Shown: piece after piece, positions 52,137 through 60,465 of the stretch
Layout of the letters: each line of letters begins with the position of its first letter
Numbering within the stretch: position 1 is the first letter of the stretch
NCBI GenBank assembly: GCA_008363385.1
Contig: RHKY01000019.1
Coordinates: forward strand, 25,325-89,324
Length of the DNA stretch: 64,000 nucleotides
DNA from: Acidobacteriota bacterium
GTDB taxonomy: Bacteria; Acidobacteriota; Thermoanaerobaculia; UBA5066
Reading direction: 5' to 3'
Translations under genes and position numbers: made by a program
The notes under the pieces: generated by a model
Databases searched by the model: none
Seen by the model: only the letters and a program-made list of their open reading frames with translations
Told to the model about the DNA's origin: nothing

Positions 52137-53300
52137 TCAGGCCTCCTCCGCCGCCTCCTCGGCCACGTCGAGGCCGACCGAGGCGTGGTGCGCGAGGAAG
52201 CGCCCGAAGCCGACGACGCCCCGGGCGTCGTTCATGGCGCGCGTGACGCGGAGCGGGGCGCCGGGTCCGAGCGCCTTCAGGTCGCACCACTCGTCGCCGT
52301 CGGAGTCCTTCGACCACTCGACCGCGAAGCGCTGCACGCGGACCTCGCGCCTGCGTCCCCAGGGGCCGAACCGGAGGACCCGGACGAGGACGCCGGGGCG
52401 AGCCTCCCACTCCTTCCGGGCGAAGCTCACCCAGAGGGCCAGGAGGACGAGGAGCGACACGACGGCGCCGATCAGGCCGGCGAAGGCCAGGCCCGCCGCC
52501 CGGCGGTCCTCCGGCGGCGGCCAGCCGGCCCCGGCGACGAACCAGGCCGCGGCGCCGGCGGCGGCGAGGGCCGCGGTCCAGGCGCAGCCGGCCGTCCGGC
52601 GCTGGCTTGCGGCGCTGGCCACGAGGCGCACGCCCCCGCCCGGGAGCGGGACGGCGGTCCAGTCCGCCGGAGGCTCGGGGGCCGGACCCCCAGGCTCCGC
52701 GGGAGCCGGCGCGGCCGCGGGCTCGGGCAGGCCGAGCGCCTGCCGCACCTTCGCCGCCAGCCACTCCTTCTCCTCCCGCTTCCCGCCGCCCGTCAGGTGG
52801 TGCTCCTTCGTCCCCGAAAGGAGGACGAGCGCGCCGTCTCGCCGGCGGACGCGAACGGCCGTCGCCTCGCCGCGGCGGAACGTCCGCGGCCGCCCGAACG
52901 GCCCGACGGCCTGCCGGACGGTGACCGAGCCGGGCCCGAAGACGAACCGGTCCGACCCGAGGAGGAGCCTCAGGAGGTGCCAGACAGTCGACAGCCCGCC
53001 GAAGGTCCAGAAGACGAACCAGACGAGGAGGAAGGCGACGACGAGCCAGGGCACGGGCCCGGAGACCTCCGGGACGTGCCGGGCCAGGTCCGGGGCGAGG
53101 TCCCGGAAGGTGGAGCCGGCGATCAGCCAGAGGAGGACCCCGAAGACGACGACCTCCCCCGCGGCCCAGCCGCAGAGCCAGAACGCGAGGAAGGCGGCGA
53201 GCGCGAAGCGTCCCCATCCTCGCGCGTGGAGGACGACCTCCTCCCCCTCCGGCAGGTACCGGACGGAGAAGGCGGAGCCGGGCCCGCCGGGCGGGGTCAG
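52137..53300 (-). CDS. Uncharacterised membrane protein, four helices in two pairs
   Basis: The 387-residue protein has two membrane pairs: helices near 31-58 and 76-103, a soluble middle (about 110-230, Pro/Ala-rich), then helices near 250-275 and 285-315 before a soluble end. No motif or family is recognised. No ATG, GTG or TTG fits; the CTG at 53300 overlaps the TGA of the thioredoxin gene (CTGA), parallel to the GTGA overlaps in this genome, and is taken as start. The coupling suggests a function connected to the thioredoxin. Confidence 0.65.
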   Translation of the reverse strand: MTPPGGPGSAFSVRYLPEGEEVVLHARGWGRFALAAFLAFWLCGWAAGEVVVFGVLLWLIAGSTFRDLAPDLARHVPEVSGPVPWLVVAFLLVWFVFWTFGGLSTVWHLLRLLLGSDRFVFGPGSVTVRQAVGPFGRPRTFRRGEATAVRVRRRDGALVLLSGTKEHHLTGGGKREEKEWLAAKVRQALGLPEPAAAPAPAEPGGPAPEPPADWTAVPLPGGGVRLVASAASQRRTAGCAWTAALAAAGAAAWFVAGAGWPPPEDRRAAGLAFAGLIGAVVSLLVLLALWVSFARKEWEARPGVLVRVLRFGPWGRRREVRVQRFAVEWSKDSDGDEWCDLKALGPGAPLRVTRAMNDARGVVGFGRFLAHHASVGLDVAEEAAEEA

Positions 53301-53788
53301 CCCTTCTTCGGGCTCCACTGGCGGAGGAACCCGGCGACCTTGGCCGGGTCGTGGCCCGGGTTCTTCTTGTCCGGCGTCTCGAGGCTTCCGGACTCCTGCT
53401 TCGTCAGGACCTCGAGCGCCGGCGAGAGGACGACCAGCGCCGGGAAGCCGAGCTTGTCGGGGCGCCCCAGCCGCTCCATCGCGGCCTCGTTCTTGTTGTC
53501 CTTGGAATAGTTGACGTGGACCAGCTCGAAGCCCGCCTCGAGCGCGGAACGGACTCCGGGGTCTTCCCTCATCAGCCGGTCGAGGGCGCGGCACCAGCCG
53601 CACCAGTTCCCGCCCACGACCGCCAGGACGCGCTTGCCCGAGGCCCGCGCACGCGCGCCCGCGGCCGCGAGGTCCGCCGCCGGGTCGGCCTTCGGGTCGT
53701 AGGGCCCGGCGGTCGGCGTGACCGCGGTCACCGAGAGGGCCGAAACGAGGAGGACTGCCAGGGGGATGGTGGAGAATCGAGGCTTCAT
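53297..53788 (-). CDS. Secreted thioredoxin-fold protein
   Basis: The 163-residue protein has a cleavable signal (about 1-22) and the redox motif WCGWCRAL near residue 62, with LGFPALVVLSP as the cis-Pro loop. It is a periplasmic thioredoxin-like protein, probably for disulfide reduction or a cofactor-maturation job. ATG 53788. It is coupled to the membrane protein gene downstream and divergent from the radical SAM gene. Confidence 0.88.
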   Translation of the reverse strand: MKPRFSTIPLAVLLVSALSVTAVTPTAGPYDPKADPAADLAAAGARARASGKRVLAVVGGNWCGWCRALDRLMREDPGVRSALEAGFELVHVNYSKDNKNEAAMERLGRPDKLGFPALVVLSPALEVLTKQESGSLETPDKKNPGHDPAKVAGFLRQWSPKKG

Positions 53789-53911
53789 GTCGGCTCCGTC
53801 GGGTCTCGTTCCGGCAAGAGTGTATCCGCGGGGCCGGTCGGGGCATCCGAGGAAGAAGCGGCCGGGAGCCGCGCGGCGAGGGCCGCCGCGCGCTCGGGAA
53901 GGAGGGATCGG

Positions 53912-55243
53912 ATGGGTTCGGGCGTCAGCGAGCTGAGGAGCCCCGAGCGCGAGCAGGCGCTCGAAGCCGCCTGGGAGCGGCTCGACCCGCGCTTCCGCCT
54001 CCCGAACCAGGTCCTCGGCCGGCGCTCGACGGTCGGCTGCGTGGCGCTCGAGATCACGCAGCGCTGCAACCTCGACTGCACGCTCTGCTACCTCTCCGAG
54101 AACGCCGAGGCGACGCCCGACCCGCCGCTCGCCGTCCTCTTCGAGCGGATCGAGAGGATCCGCGACCTCTACGGCCCGGGAGTCGGCGTCCAGGTGACCG
54201 GGGGCGACCCGACGCTTCGAGAGCGCTCCGAGCTGGTGGCGGTCGTGAAGCGCCTCTCCGAGCGGGGGCTCCGCCCGTCGCTCTTCACGAACGGGCTCCT
54301 GGCCACCACGGACCTGATCGAGGAGCTGGTCGACAACGGCCTCTTCGACGTCGCGTTCCACGTCGACACGACGCAGCGCCGGAAGCGCTGGCCGACCGAA
54401 GCGGCCCTGAACGAGGTCCGCGAAGAGTACATCCGGCGGGTCCGGGGCCTGCCGGTCGCGGTGATCTTCAACACCTCGGTCCACGCCGGGAACCTCGACG
54501 AGGTCCCGATGCTCGCCCGCTTCTTCCTCGAGCGTTCGGACGTCGTCGGGATGGCCTCCTTCCAGCTCCAGGCCGACACCGGGCGCGGCGAGTGGAGGAC
54601 GCGCGACGCCGCGGTCTCGCTCGCCTCCGTCCGCGAGAGGATCGCGCGGGGGACCGGCGCGGACTCCCTCTCGTGGGACACGGCCCTCCTCGGCCACCCC
54701 GACTGCCACCAGGCCACGATGCTCGCGACCGTCGGCGGCAGGGCCGTCGACCTCCTCGACGACCCGCCGCTCTACGAGCGGTTCCTCGAGGAGTTCAAGC
54801 ACCTCTCCTTCGACCGGAGGAACGTCCGTGCGACGGCTCGCGAGGTCCTGAAGATCGCGTTCCGCAAGCCCTACTTCGTCTTCCGGGGCGGTGCGTACCT
54901 CCTGCGGAAGCTCTGGGGGGTCCGGCGCGAGCTCCTGGCCGGCGGCAGGACCGGGAAGATCACCTTCTTCATCCAGAACTTCCAGGACGCCGGAGCGCTG
55001 GATCCCGAGAGGATCGCCAACTGCTCCTTCATGGTGATGACCGACCAGGGACCGGTCTCGATGTGCGAGCACAACGCGCGGAGGGACGAGTACCTCGGCG
55101 CCGCCCCGCTCCTCCCCACGCTGGGGCTCGCCGGCGCCGCCGTGCCGCTCGTGGCCTCGCAGGTGGGCCCCGCGGGGCTCCCTCTCCCGACGCGTGCCGC
55201 GGCAGGCACGCCGCACGCCGGGGCGTGCTGCGGAGGGAAGTGA
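53912..55243 (+). CDS. Radical SAM protein with SPASM-like cysteines
   Basis: The 443-residue protein has the cluster motif CNLDCTLC (Cys52, 56, 59) and QVTGGDPTLRERSE for SAM binding. Later cysteines (HPDCHQ, IANCSF, SMCEHNARR) could bind an auxiliary cluster, and the tail ends ACCGGK. It resembles MoaA/PqqE-like SPASM enzymes but no precursor peptide is evident next to it. AAGGAGG 6 bases upstream supports ATG 53912. Its TGA overlaps the START-like gene, suggesting a joint role. Confidence 0.88.
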   Translation: MGSGVSELRSPEREQALEAAWERLDPRFRLPNQVLGRRSTVGCVALEITQRCNLDCTLCYLSENAEATPDPPLAVLFERIERIRDLYGPGVGVQVTGGDPTLRERSELVAVVKRLSERGLRPSLFTNGLLATTDLIEELVDNGLFDVAFHVDTTQRRKRWPTEAALNEVREEYIRRVRGLPVAVIFNTSVHAGNLDEVPMLARFFLERSDVVGMASFQLQADTGRGEWRTRDAAVSLASVRERIARGTGADSLSWDTALLGHPDCHQATMLATVGGRAVDLLDDPPLYERFLEEFKHLSFDRRNVRATAREVLKIAFRKPYFVFRGGAYLLRKLWGVRRELLAGGRTGKITFFIQNFQDAGALDPERIANCSFMVMTDQGPVSMCEHNARRDEYLGAAPLLPTLGLAGAAVPLVASQVGPAGLPLPTRAAAGTPHAGACCGGK

Positions 55244-55944
55244 CGGCTCGTAAAGCAGCGGTCCTCGGCCTCGCCGCCGTCCTCGCGCTCTCGCCCGTGC
55301 GCCGCGCGCGGGCCGGTTCGCCCGCGTCACCCGAGTCGCTGGCCGCTCTGCCGTCCGGGACCGCCCCGGCGACCCACCCCTGCCGCCTGCCGGACGAGGC
55401 CTTCGAGCCGCTCGGGGAGTCGTCGGGGATCGCCGTGTCCGTCGAGCGCCGTGCCGTCGAGCCGCGTGCCGTCCGCGCGCGGGTCGAGCTGGACGCACCG
55501 GCCGGGCGGGTCCTCGCCGTCGTCGCGGACGTACCCTCATGGTCCCGGTGGATCGGGCGGATACGATCCCTCGTTCGCCTCCACGGCGAGCCCCTCGCCT
55601 TTCACGTCCGGTTCGGAGCGCCCTGGCCCGCCTCGGACCGCGACTACGCGGTCCTCCCCGCCCTCGACCGCGCCTCGCCGGCCCCGCCAGCCGTCTTCTG
55701 GACGACCGACCCCGCGCGCCTCCCCCCGAGGGCCCGCGGCGTCGTCCGCGTCACGGACCTGACGGGCGGCTTCGTCGTCGAGGCGCTCGGCGGCTCGCGT
55801 TGCCGGGTGGTCTACACCGAGCGCGTCGGCCCCGGCGGCTCGCTCCCCGCCTGGGCCCTCCGCCGCTCGCGCCGCAACGGCCCCGCGGAGATCCTCGCCG
55901 GGCTCGCGCGGTTCGTGGAAGAGGCGACCTCGCCGGGCCAGTGA
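55240..55944 (+). CDS. START/SRPBCC-like lipid-binding protein with signal peptide
   Basis: The 234-residue protein has a signal peptide (GLAAVLALSPVRRARA) and a START-like fold: VRARVELDAPAGRVLAVVADVPSWSRWIGRI, split here, shows the opening helix-strand (AVVADVPSWSRWI) and later VFWTTDPARLPP, RVVYTERVGPGG. Such folds bind hydrophobic ligands such as lipids. It is coupled (GTGA) to the radical SAM gene before it, so the ligand may be that enzyme's product, which is inference only. Confidence 0.78.
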   Translation: MTARKAAVLGLAAVLALSPVRRARAGSPASPESLAALPSGTAPATHPCRLPDEAFEPLGESSGIAVSVERRAVEPRAVRARVELDAPAGRVLAVVADVPSWSRWIGRIRSLVRLHGEPLAFHVRFGAPWPASDRDYAVLPALDRASPAPPAVFWTTDPARLPPRARGVVRVTDLTGGFVVEALGGSRCRVVYTERVGPGGSLPAWALRRSRRNGPAEILAGLARFVEEATSPGQ

Positions 55945-55965
55945 GGCCCCGGCCTCCGCGAGTCC

Positions 55966-55971
55966 TATCAT
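55966..55971 (+). promoter_or_regulatory. -10-like box, leaderless, of the nucleotidyltransferase pair
   Basis: TATCAT ends 7 bases before the ATG at 55979. With the usual -10 to +1 distance, transcription would begin at the start codon itself. Confidence 0.4.
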
Positions 55972-55978
55972 CGACGGG

Positions 55979-56212
55979 ATGAGCGAGCCGACCTCGGCGG
56001 CCGAGTCCTGGATGCGGCAGTGGAAGGCCGCCGGGCCAGAGCTCGAGGAGATTCGAAGGCGCGAGCTCCGGCAGCTCACGGACGAGCAGGCGCTGATCGC
56101 ATCGGAGGCCGTGCTCTCGATCGTGCCCACCGCTCCGATTCCCCGGGAACGAGTCGAATGGTCGGGCCTCGTCACCCAGCAGGCCCTGTTTCATCGCGGC
56201 GCCCCACGATGA
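55979..56212 (+). CDS. Small protein paired with a nucleotidyltransferase
   Basis: The 77-residue protein is mainly one long helix (AAGPELEEIRRRELRQLTDEQ) with a short end. It has no known motif. Its stop overlaps the ATG of the nucleotidyltransferase (ATGA), the arrangement of type II or AbiE-like toxin-antitoxin pairs, so an antitoxin role is possible. The leaderless-type promoter lies just ahead. Confidence 0.65.
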   Translation: MSEPTSAAESWMRQWKAAGPELEEIRRRELRQLTDEQALIASEAVLSIVPTAPIPRERVEWSGLVTQQALFHRGAPR

Positions 56213-56799
56213 ACCCCATCTACGCCGCCGCGAGCGAGATCCAGCTGTTCTGCCGCGACCGGGACTGGAGGTTCTTCTTCATCGGGGGCCTCGCAGTTCA
56301 GCGCTGGGGCGAACCGAGGTTCACCCGGGACGTCGATGTGACGATCGTGAGTGGTTTCGGGGGTGAAGCGACTTTCGTCGACGGGCTGCTCTCGGGGTTC
56401 CGCGCCCGGCTCCCGGACGCACGCGAGTTCGCGCTGAGGAACCGCGTCGTCCTCCTGGCCAGCTCCGAGGGAATCCCGATCGACGTCGCGCTCGGCGCCA
56501 TGCCGTTCGAGGAGGAGGCCGTCCGCCGGGCGTCTGCTTTCGAGGTCGCCCCTGGTGTCGGCCTGACGACCTGCAGCGCCGAGGATCTGGTCGTCCTCAA
56601 GGCCTTCGCGGGACGGGACCGCGACTGGCTGGACATCGAGGGGATCGTCGCCCGCCAGGGCCCGCGCCTCGACGAGGCCCTCGTCTGGCGCGAGCTCCGC
56701 CCCCTGCTGCGGCTCAAGGAGGACATCGCGACCGAGGGCCGGCTGCATCGGCTCTTCGCCGACGCGCGCGATCCTGCCCGGCGCTCCCCAGAAGCCTGA
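56209..56799 (+). CDS. Nucleotidyltransferase-fold protein, AbiEii-like
   Basis: The 196-residue protein shows the minimal polymerase-beta core: FFIGGLAVQRWGEPRFTRDVDVTI supplies the GG and DxD motifs (the latter as RDVDVTI), with GIPIDVALGA carrying a third acidic residue. These residues bind metal and transfer nucleotides. It resembles the toxin of AbiE-like systems or DUF6036-type proteins; the coupling to the small gene upstream supports that reading. Activity and target are unknown. Confidence 0.8.
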   Translation: MNPIYAAASEIQLFCRDRDWRFFFIGGLAVQRWGEPRFTRDVDVTIVSGFGGEATFVDGLLSGFRARLPDAREFALRNRVVLLASSEGIPIDVALGAMPFEEEAVRRASAFEVAPGVGLTTCSAEDLVVLKAFAGRDRDWLDIEGIVARQGPRLDEALVWRELRPLLRLKEDIATEGRLHRLFADARDPARRSPEA

Positions 56800-56862
56800 G
56801 GCGACGAGGAGCCGACGCCTGCGCCCCGATGCAGCGCCAGGAACACCTCGCCGGCCCTTGAC

Positions 56863-57312
56863 TCACTCCGGACCAGCGTTTTCGCGCAGTCTGATCAGCA
56901 CACGGAGGTCTTCGAGGTCCTTCGGGCGACCCGCGGCCTCCTTCATCCGGATCAGGTCGTCGAGGGAGGCAAAGAAGGCCGGCGTCCGGCCCAGCACCGC
57001 CTGGACGCGGTTCGCCCAGACCTCCGCCCAGGTGGCGCCCTTCACGAACGGGTGCAGGTCGGTCTGGACCGCGTACTGGCGGATCAGGACCTTCTTCGTG
57101 AGGAGGTCCTCGGTCGTCAGGTCCGTGACGTCATACCCGAAGTCGGCGAGCGCGGCGCGGACCCTCGACGAGTTCTCCTCCGTCGGCTCGACGAACAGGT
57201 CGACGTCGAGCGTCGCGCGGGCGTACCCGTGGACCGGGAAGGCCGTCGCGCCGATGACGACGTACCGGACGTCACGAGCGTTTAACGATCGAAGAAGCGA
57301 TTCCGTGTCCAC
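56863..57312 (-). CDS. Nucleotidyltransferase-fold protein, second pair
   Basis: The 149-residue protein has YVVIGATAFPVHGYARATLDVDLFV, split by eye into VIGATAFPVHGYARATLDVD, the same core as the other nucleotidyltransferase; the second glycine is Ala, and DVD is retained. It ends near GRPKDLEDLRVLIRL, a motif of this group. Its ATG start lies 41 bases inside the end of the preceding small gene, so the pair is co-translated. It converges with the first pair. Confidence 0.8.
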   Translation of the reverse strand: MDTESLLRSLNARDVRYVVIGATAFPVHGYARATLDVDLFVEPTEENSSRVRAALADFGYDVTDLTTEDLLTKKVLIRQYAVQTDLHPFVKGATWAEVWANRVQAVLGRTPAFFASLDDLIRMKEAAGRPKDLEDLRVLIRLRENAGPE

Positions 57313-57517
57313 GAGACCTCAGGAGGTCGGCCATCTCCCTCGACTTCTGGAGCATCAGCTCGAATCGCTGCGCGACCGTCAGGCTCCTCTGGAAGCGCAG
57401 CTCGAAGTCGAGCTCCCGCTCCTCGTCGCTCCCCAGCGGGTCCAGCTTCAGCGTCGACCCTCCGGGATCGGGGGTCCTCGTCGCGTCGTCGGTCACGTCG
57501 GCAGCCCGCCCGGGCAA
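57272..57517 (-). CDS. Small protein paired with second nucleotidyltransferase
   Basis: The 81-residue protein is acidic at first and helical later (SLTVAQRFELMLQKSREMADLLRSRG, shown here as VAQRFELMLQKSREMADLL). It overlaps the nucleotidyltransferase gene by 41 bases. TTG 57517 or GTG 57496 may be the start; a TAGACT -10-like box overlaps the TTG region, so GTG 57496 is a real alternative. A toxin-antitoxin role is inferred from position only. Confidence 0.6.
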   Translation of the reverse strand: MPGRAADVTDDATRTPDPGGSTLKLDPLGSDEERELDFELRFQRSLTVAQRFELMLQKSREMADLLRSRGHGIASSIVKRS

Positions 57518-57535
57518 GTCTATCCGAGTCCCTCC

Positions 57536-58744
57536 TCAGTAGTCGCTCGTCATGATGAAGACGGGGCGGTTCTCGAAGTGCTCGTAGAGCGGCCGCAGCC
57601 GGTCGGGGTTGTAGTACTTCTTCACGTCGACGACCTTCTTGCGGCTCGTGACGACGTCGATCGGGACGTTGTCGTACCGGCCGTTCCTCACGTTGACGAG
57701 GCGCCCGTGCGTCCCCTGGAGGACCAGGTCGAGGGCGAGGTTGCCGAAGGCCATCGGGACGATCGAGTCGAGGGCGTCCGGGTCGCCGCACCGGACGAGG
57801 TAGCCGAGGCGCTGGCTGATGGAGTTCACGCGCCGCCCCGAGTTGTACTTCGGCGAGAGGGCCTTCAGCTGCTCGGCCACCAGGTCCCCGATGCCGCCCA
57901 GCTTCTTGTGCCCGTAGGCGTCCTTCTCCTGGTCGGAGTAGACCATCTCCTTCATCCCCGCCATCCGCGCCCCCTCCGAGACGAGGACGACGCTGTACTT
58001 GCTCGGGTTCGTGCTCCGGTCGGCCACCATCAGCTCCGTGAGGCGCTCGACGTCGAACTCGTGCTCGGGGATGACGCAGCGGTTGGCGGCCCCGGCCATC
58101 GTCGGAAGGAGCGCGGTGTAGCCCGCGTACCGCCCGAAGACCTCGAGCACGAGGAACCGCTCGTGGCTCCCGGCCGACGTCCGGAGCGCGTGCGTCATCT
58201 CGATCGTCCGGGTGACGCACGTCGAGAAGCCGATGCAGTAGTCGGTCCCCGGGACGTCGTTGTCCATCGTCTTCGGGATGGCGATGACCTTGACCCCCTC
58301 GCGGTGGAGCCGCTCGCCGTACGAGAGCGTGTCGTCCCCCCCGATCGGGATCAGGACGTCGATCCCCAGCTCGCCGACGTTGGCCAGGACCTCCGGCGTC
58401 AGGTCGTTCATCTCGGCGGTGTAGCGGTCGCGGAGGTGCTCGGGGACGTTCGCCCTCGGGACGTGGGACGGCCTCGTCCGCGAGGTGTGGAGGAACGTCC
58501 CGCCGGTCCGCCCGGCCTTGTTGACGATCTCCTCCGAGAGCTCCTGAACGCAGTCGGGGTCCAGCGGCCTCTCGCCGCGGCGCAGGTCCACCAGCCCCGC
58601 CCATCCGCGGCGGATCCCGAGGACGCGGTAGCCCTCCCGGAGGGCCCGCACCGTGATGGCCCGGATGGCCGGGTTGAGCCCGGGGACGTCCCCCCCACCG
58701 GTCAGGATCGCGATCGTGCCCTTCTTCGTGACGACGTTCGACAT
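57536..58744 (-). CDS. 6-phosphofructokinase with PPi-type specificity residues
   Basis: The 402-residue cytoplasmic enzyme has LTGGGDVPGLNPAIRA at its N-terminus and IGGDDTLSYGERL, then IAIPKTMDNDVPGTDYCIGF. Asp in GGDD and Lys in PKT are the two replacements that mark pyrophosphate-dependent enzymes (ATP-dependent PfkA has Gly in both places). It interconverts fructose 6-phosphate and fructose 1,6-bisphosphate and may be reversible. AGGAGG upstream supports ATG 58744. It is a single-gene unit by spacing. Confidence 0.9.
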   Translation of the reverse strand: MSNVVTKKGTIAILTGGGDVPGLNPAIRAITVRALREGYRVLGIRRGWAGLVDLRRGERPLDPDCVQELSEEIVNKAGRTGGTFLHTSRTRPSHVPRANVPEHLRDRYTAEMNDLTPEVLANVGELGIDVLIPIGGDDTLSYGERLHREGVKVIAIPKTMDNDVPGTDYCIGFSTCVTRTIEMTHALRTSAGSHERFLVLEVFGRYAGYTALLPTMAGAANRCVIPEHEFDVERLTELMVADRSTNPSKYSVVLVSEGARMAGMKEMVYSDQEKDAYGHKKLGGIGDLVAEQLKALSPKYNSGRRVNSISQRLGYLVRCGDPDALDSIVPMAFGNLALDLVLQGTHGRLVNVRNGRYDNVPIDVVTSRKKVVDVKKYYNPDRLRPLYEHFENRPVFIMTSDY

Positions 58745-58790
58745 CGGGCGTGGCCCTCCTGTTCCTCGTGATGATCTCTCTCGGGGCTCC

Positions 58791-59147
58791 CTACTTCTTC
58801 GGGGCCCCGGGTTCTCCGAGCTCCTCCCAGGACGTCACGTCGAGCTGGAGCTCCGTGTACCTCTCCGTCGAGCCGGGCCGCTTCGAACCCCCTTCGGCGA
58901 CGACGACGGTCCCGGTCAATCGGACCCGGCCCTCCGTCCCGATGCCGCCCCGGACGTACGCGACGATCTGGCCCCCCTTCTCGACGTCGAAGTAGACGGC
59001 GTCGGCGGCCCTCTCGGTACGGATGAGGTGCTGGCCCGGGATCTTCGACACACGGCCGGTGACGGTGACGGTGTTGCCGGGGACCCAGGCCCCGGCGGAC
59101 GCCGCGGCCGCGCCCAGGAGGAGGAGGAAGGCCGGCAGGGCGGTCAC
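58791..59147 (-). CDS. Small secreted OB-fold-like protein
   Basis: The 118-residue protein has a signal peptide (FLLLLGAAAASAGA) and a compact beta-rich body (VTVTGRVSKIPGQHLIRT, VRLTGTVVVAEGG, then LQLDVTSWEEL). GTG 59147 overlaps the stop of the AlaX-type gene. The motif order suggests an OB-like barrel, but no ligand is known. Confidence 0.68.
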   Translation of the reverse strand: MTALPAFLLLLGAAAASAGAWVPGNTVTVTGRVSKIPGQHLIRTERAADAVYFDVEKGGQIVAYVRGGIGTEGRVRLTGTVVVAEGGSKRPGSTERYTELQLDVTSWEELGEPGAPKK

Positions 59148-60370
59148 GGCCGCACCCCCTCTCCCCTCCCGGAGCCGAGGCGCAGGAGGACGAGGGCCTC
59201 CGCCTCGCCCGCCCGCGAGAGCTCTCCCGCCTTCCCCTGGAAGACCCGGCCCGAGCCTCCGCCGCGTCCGCCCAGGATCGCGGCGACGTCCTTCGCGAGC
59301 GCCGGGAGGTCGAGGGAGACCTCCTCGCCGGCCGCCAGGACGAAGACGCCCGCCCCGGCCGGGACGGCCGAGCAGGAGCTGGTCAGGAGGAACGCCTTCC
59401 CCGGCGCGAGTGCGACCAGCCGGCGCGCCAGCCGCTGCAGGACGTCCATGGCGCGGTCGGGGAGGTGGCGGGCGACGAGCCGCTCCGGCGAGGCCGCGAG
59501 AGACGCCGCCGTCGCCTCGGCCAGCTCCTCCTCCAGCGCGCGGACCCGCTTCTCGGCCTCCTGCAGCCGCGCGAGCTTCGCCTCGGCCGCCGCGGGCAGC
59601 TCGGCGTCCGGCGCGCCCAGGACGACCCGGAGCGCGGCGTTCCGGGCTTCGTGCGCGCCGAAGCGCCGTCGGGCTCGGCCGCCCACGACGAAGAAGAGGC
59701 GCGTCCCGCCCCGCAGGCTCTCCGTCCCGAGGAGCTTGACGACCTCCAGCTCGGCGGTGGAGCGGACGTGCGTCCCGCCGCAGGTGTTGAGGTCGACCCC
59801 GGCGATCTCCACGAGCCGCACGTCCCCCTCGTGCCCTTCCGGAAGACCACGGCTCCTCACGGAGAGGGACGAGTACTCGGCCAGCGGGACGTGCCGGGCG
59901 GCGACCGGCCGCGCCGCACGGACCTCTGCGGCGACGGCGTCTTCCAGGGCCTCGAGCTGCGAGGGCGTCAGCGCCGGCACCGACAGCTCCACGTCGGAGA
60001 CGTCGACGCCGAGGTGGAACGCCGTCGTCTCCCATCCGAACCGGTCCGCCGCCACGGCCGTCAGGAGGTGCTGCCCGGTGTGCTGCTGCATGTGGTCGAA
60101 CCGCCGCTCCCAGTCGAGGACGACGAGGACCGGGCCCGGGCCGACCGGCCTCTCGAGGTAGTGCCGGACCTCCCCGCCCCGCTTCTGGACGTCCACGACC
60201 GGCACCTCGCCGAGCCGCCCGCGATCGGCCGGCTGCCCGCCCCCCTCGGGGTAGAGGATCGTGTCGGAGAGGACGGCCCAGGGACGTCCATCCTCCGTCC
60301 CGGTCGCCACCACCTGGGCCAGGGTCTCGTGCTGGTACGGGTCGCGCTCGTAGGCGGGGAGCGGGCTCAT
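59144..60370 (-). CDS. Alanyl-tRNA editing protein, AlaX type with DHHA1 domain
   Basis: The 408-residue protein has ILYPEGGGQPADRG at its N-terminus, the zinc ligands in HTGQHLL (HxxxH) and CGGTHV, and a C-terminal DHHA1-like segment GGRGGGSGRVFQGKAG. It clears Ser- or Gly-misacylated tRNA-Ala and is the long AlaX form, as opposed to whole AlaRS, because no aminoacylation domain precedes it. It lies divergent to gatE: both act on aminoacyl-tRNA quality. ATG 60370. Confidence 0.9.
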   Translation of the reverse strand: MSPLPAYERDPYQHETLAQVVATGTEDGRPWAVLSDTILYPEGGGQPADRGRLGEVPVVDVQKRGGEVRHYLERPVGPGPVLVVLDWERRFDHMQQHTGQHLLTAVAADRFGWETTAFHLGVDVSDVELSVPALTPSQLEALEDAVAAEVRAARPVAARHVPLAEYSSLSVRSRGLPEGHEGDVRLVEIAGVDLNTCGGTHVRSTAELEVVKLLGTESLRGGTRLFFVVGGRARRRFGAHEARNAALRVVLGAPDAELPAAAEAKLARLQEAEKRVRALEEELAEATAASLAASPERLVARHLPDRAMDVLQRLARRLVALAPGKAFLLTSSCSAVPAGAGVFVLAAGEEVSLDLPALAKDVAAILGGRGGGSGRVFQGKAGELSRAGEAEALVLLRLGSGRGEGVRP

Positions 60371-60422
60371 GGCGCGAGCGTACGACAGGCGGGGCGCGCC
60401 GCGCGACGCCGCTGCCCGGTGC

Positions 60423-60455
60423 TATCCTGCCGGGCGGCCGCGCGTCCCGCGCGGC
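60423..60455 (+). promoter_or_regulatory. Promoter box and leader hairpin of gatE
   Basis: TATCCT (60423-60428) is a -10 candidate. GCCGCGCG (60437-60444) pairs with CGCGCGGC (60448-60455) over a 3-base loop, and the hairpin abuts the ribosome site GGGAGGG (60456-60462) of the GTG start. It might tune translation of gatE. Confidence 0.35.
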
Positions 60456-60465
60456 GGGAGGGCGC

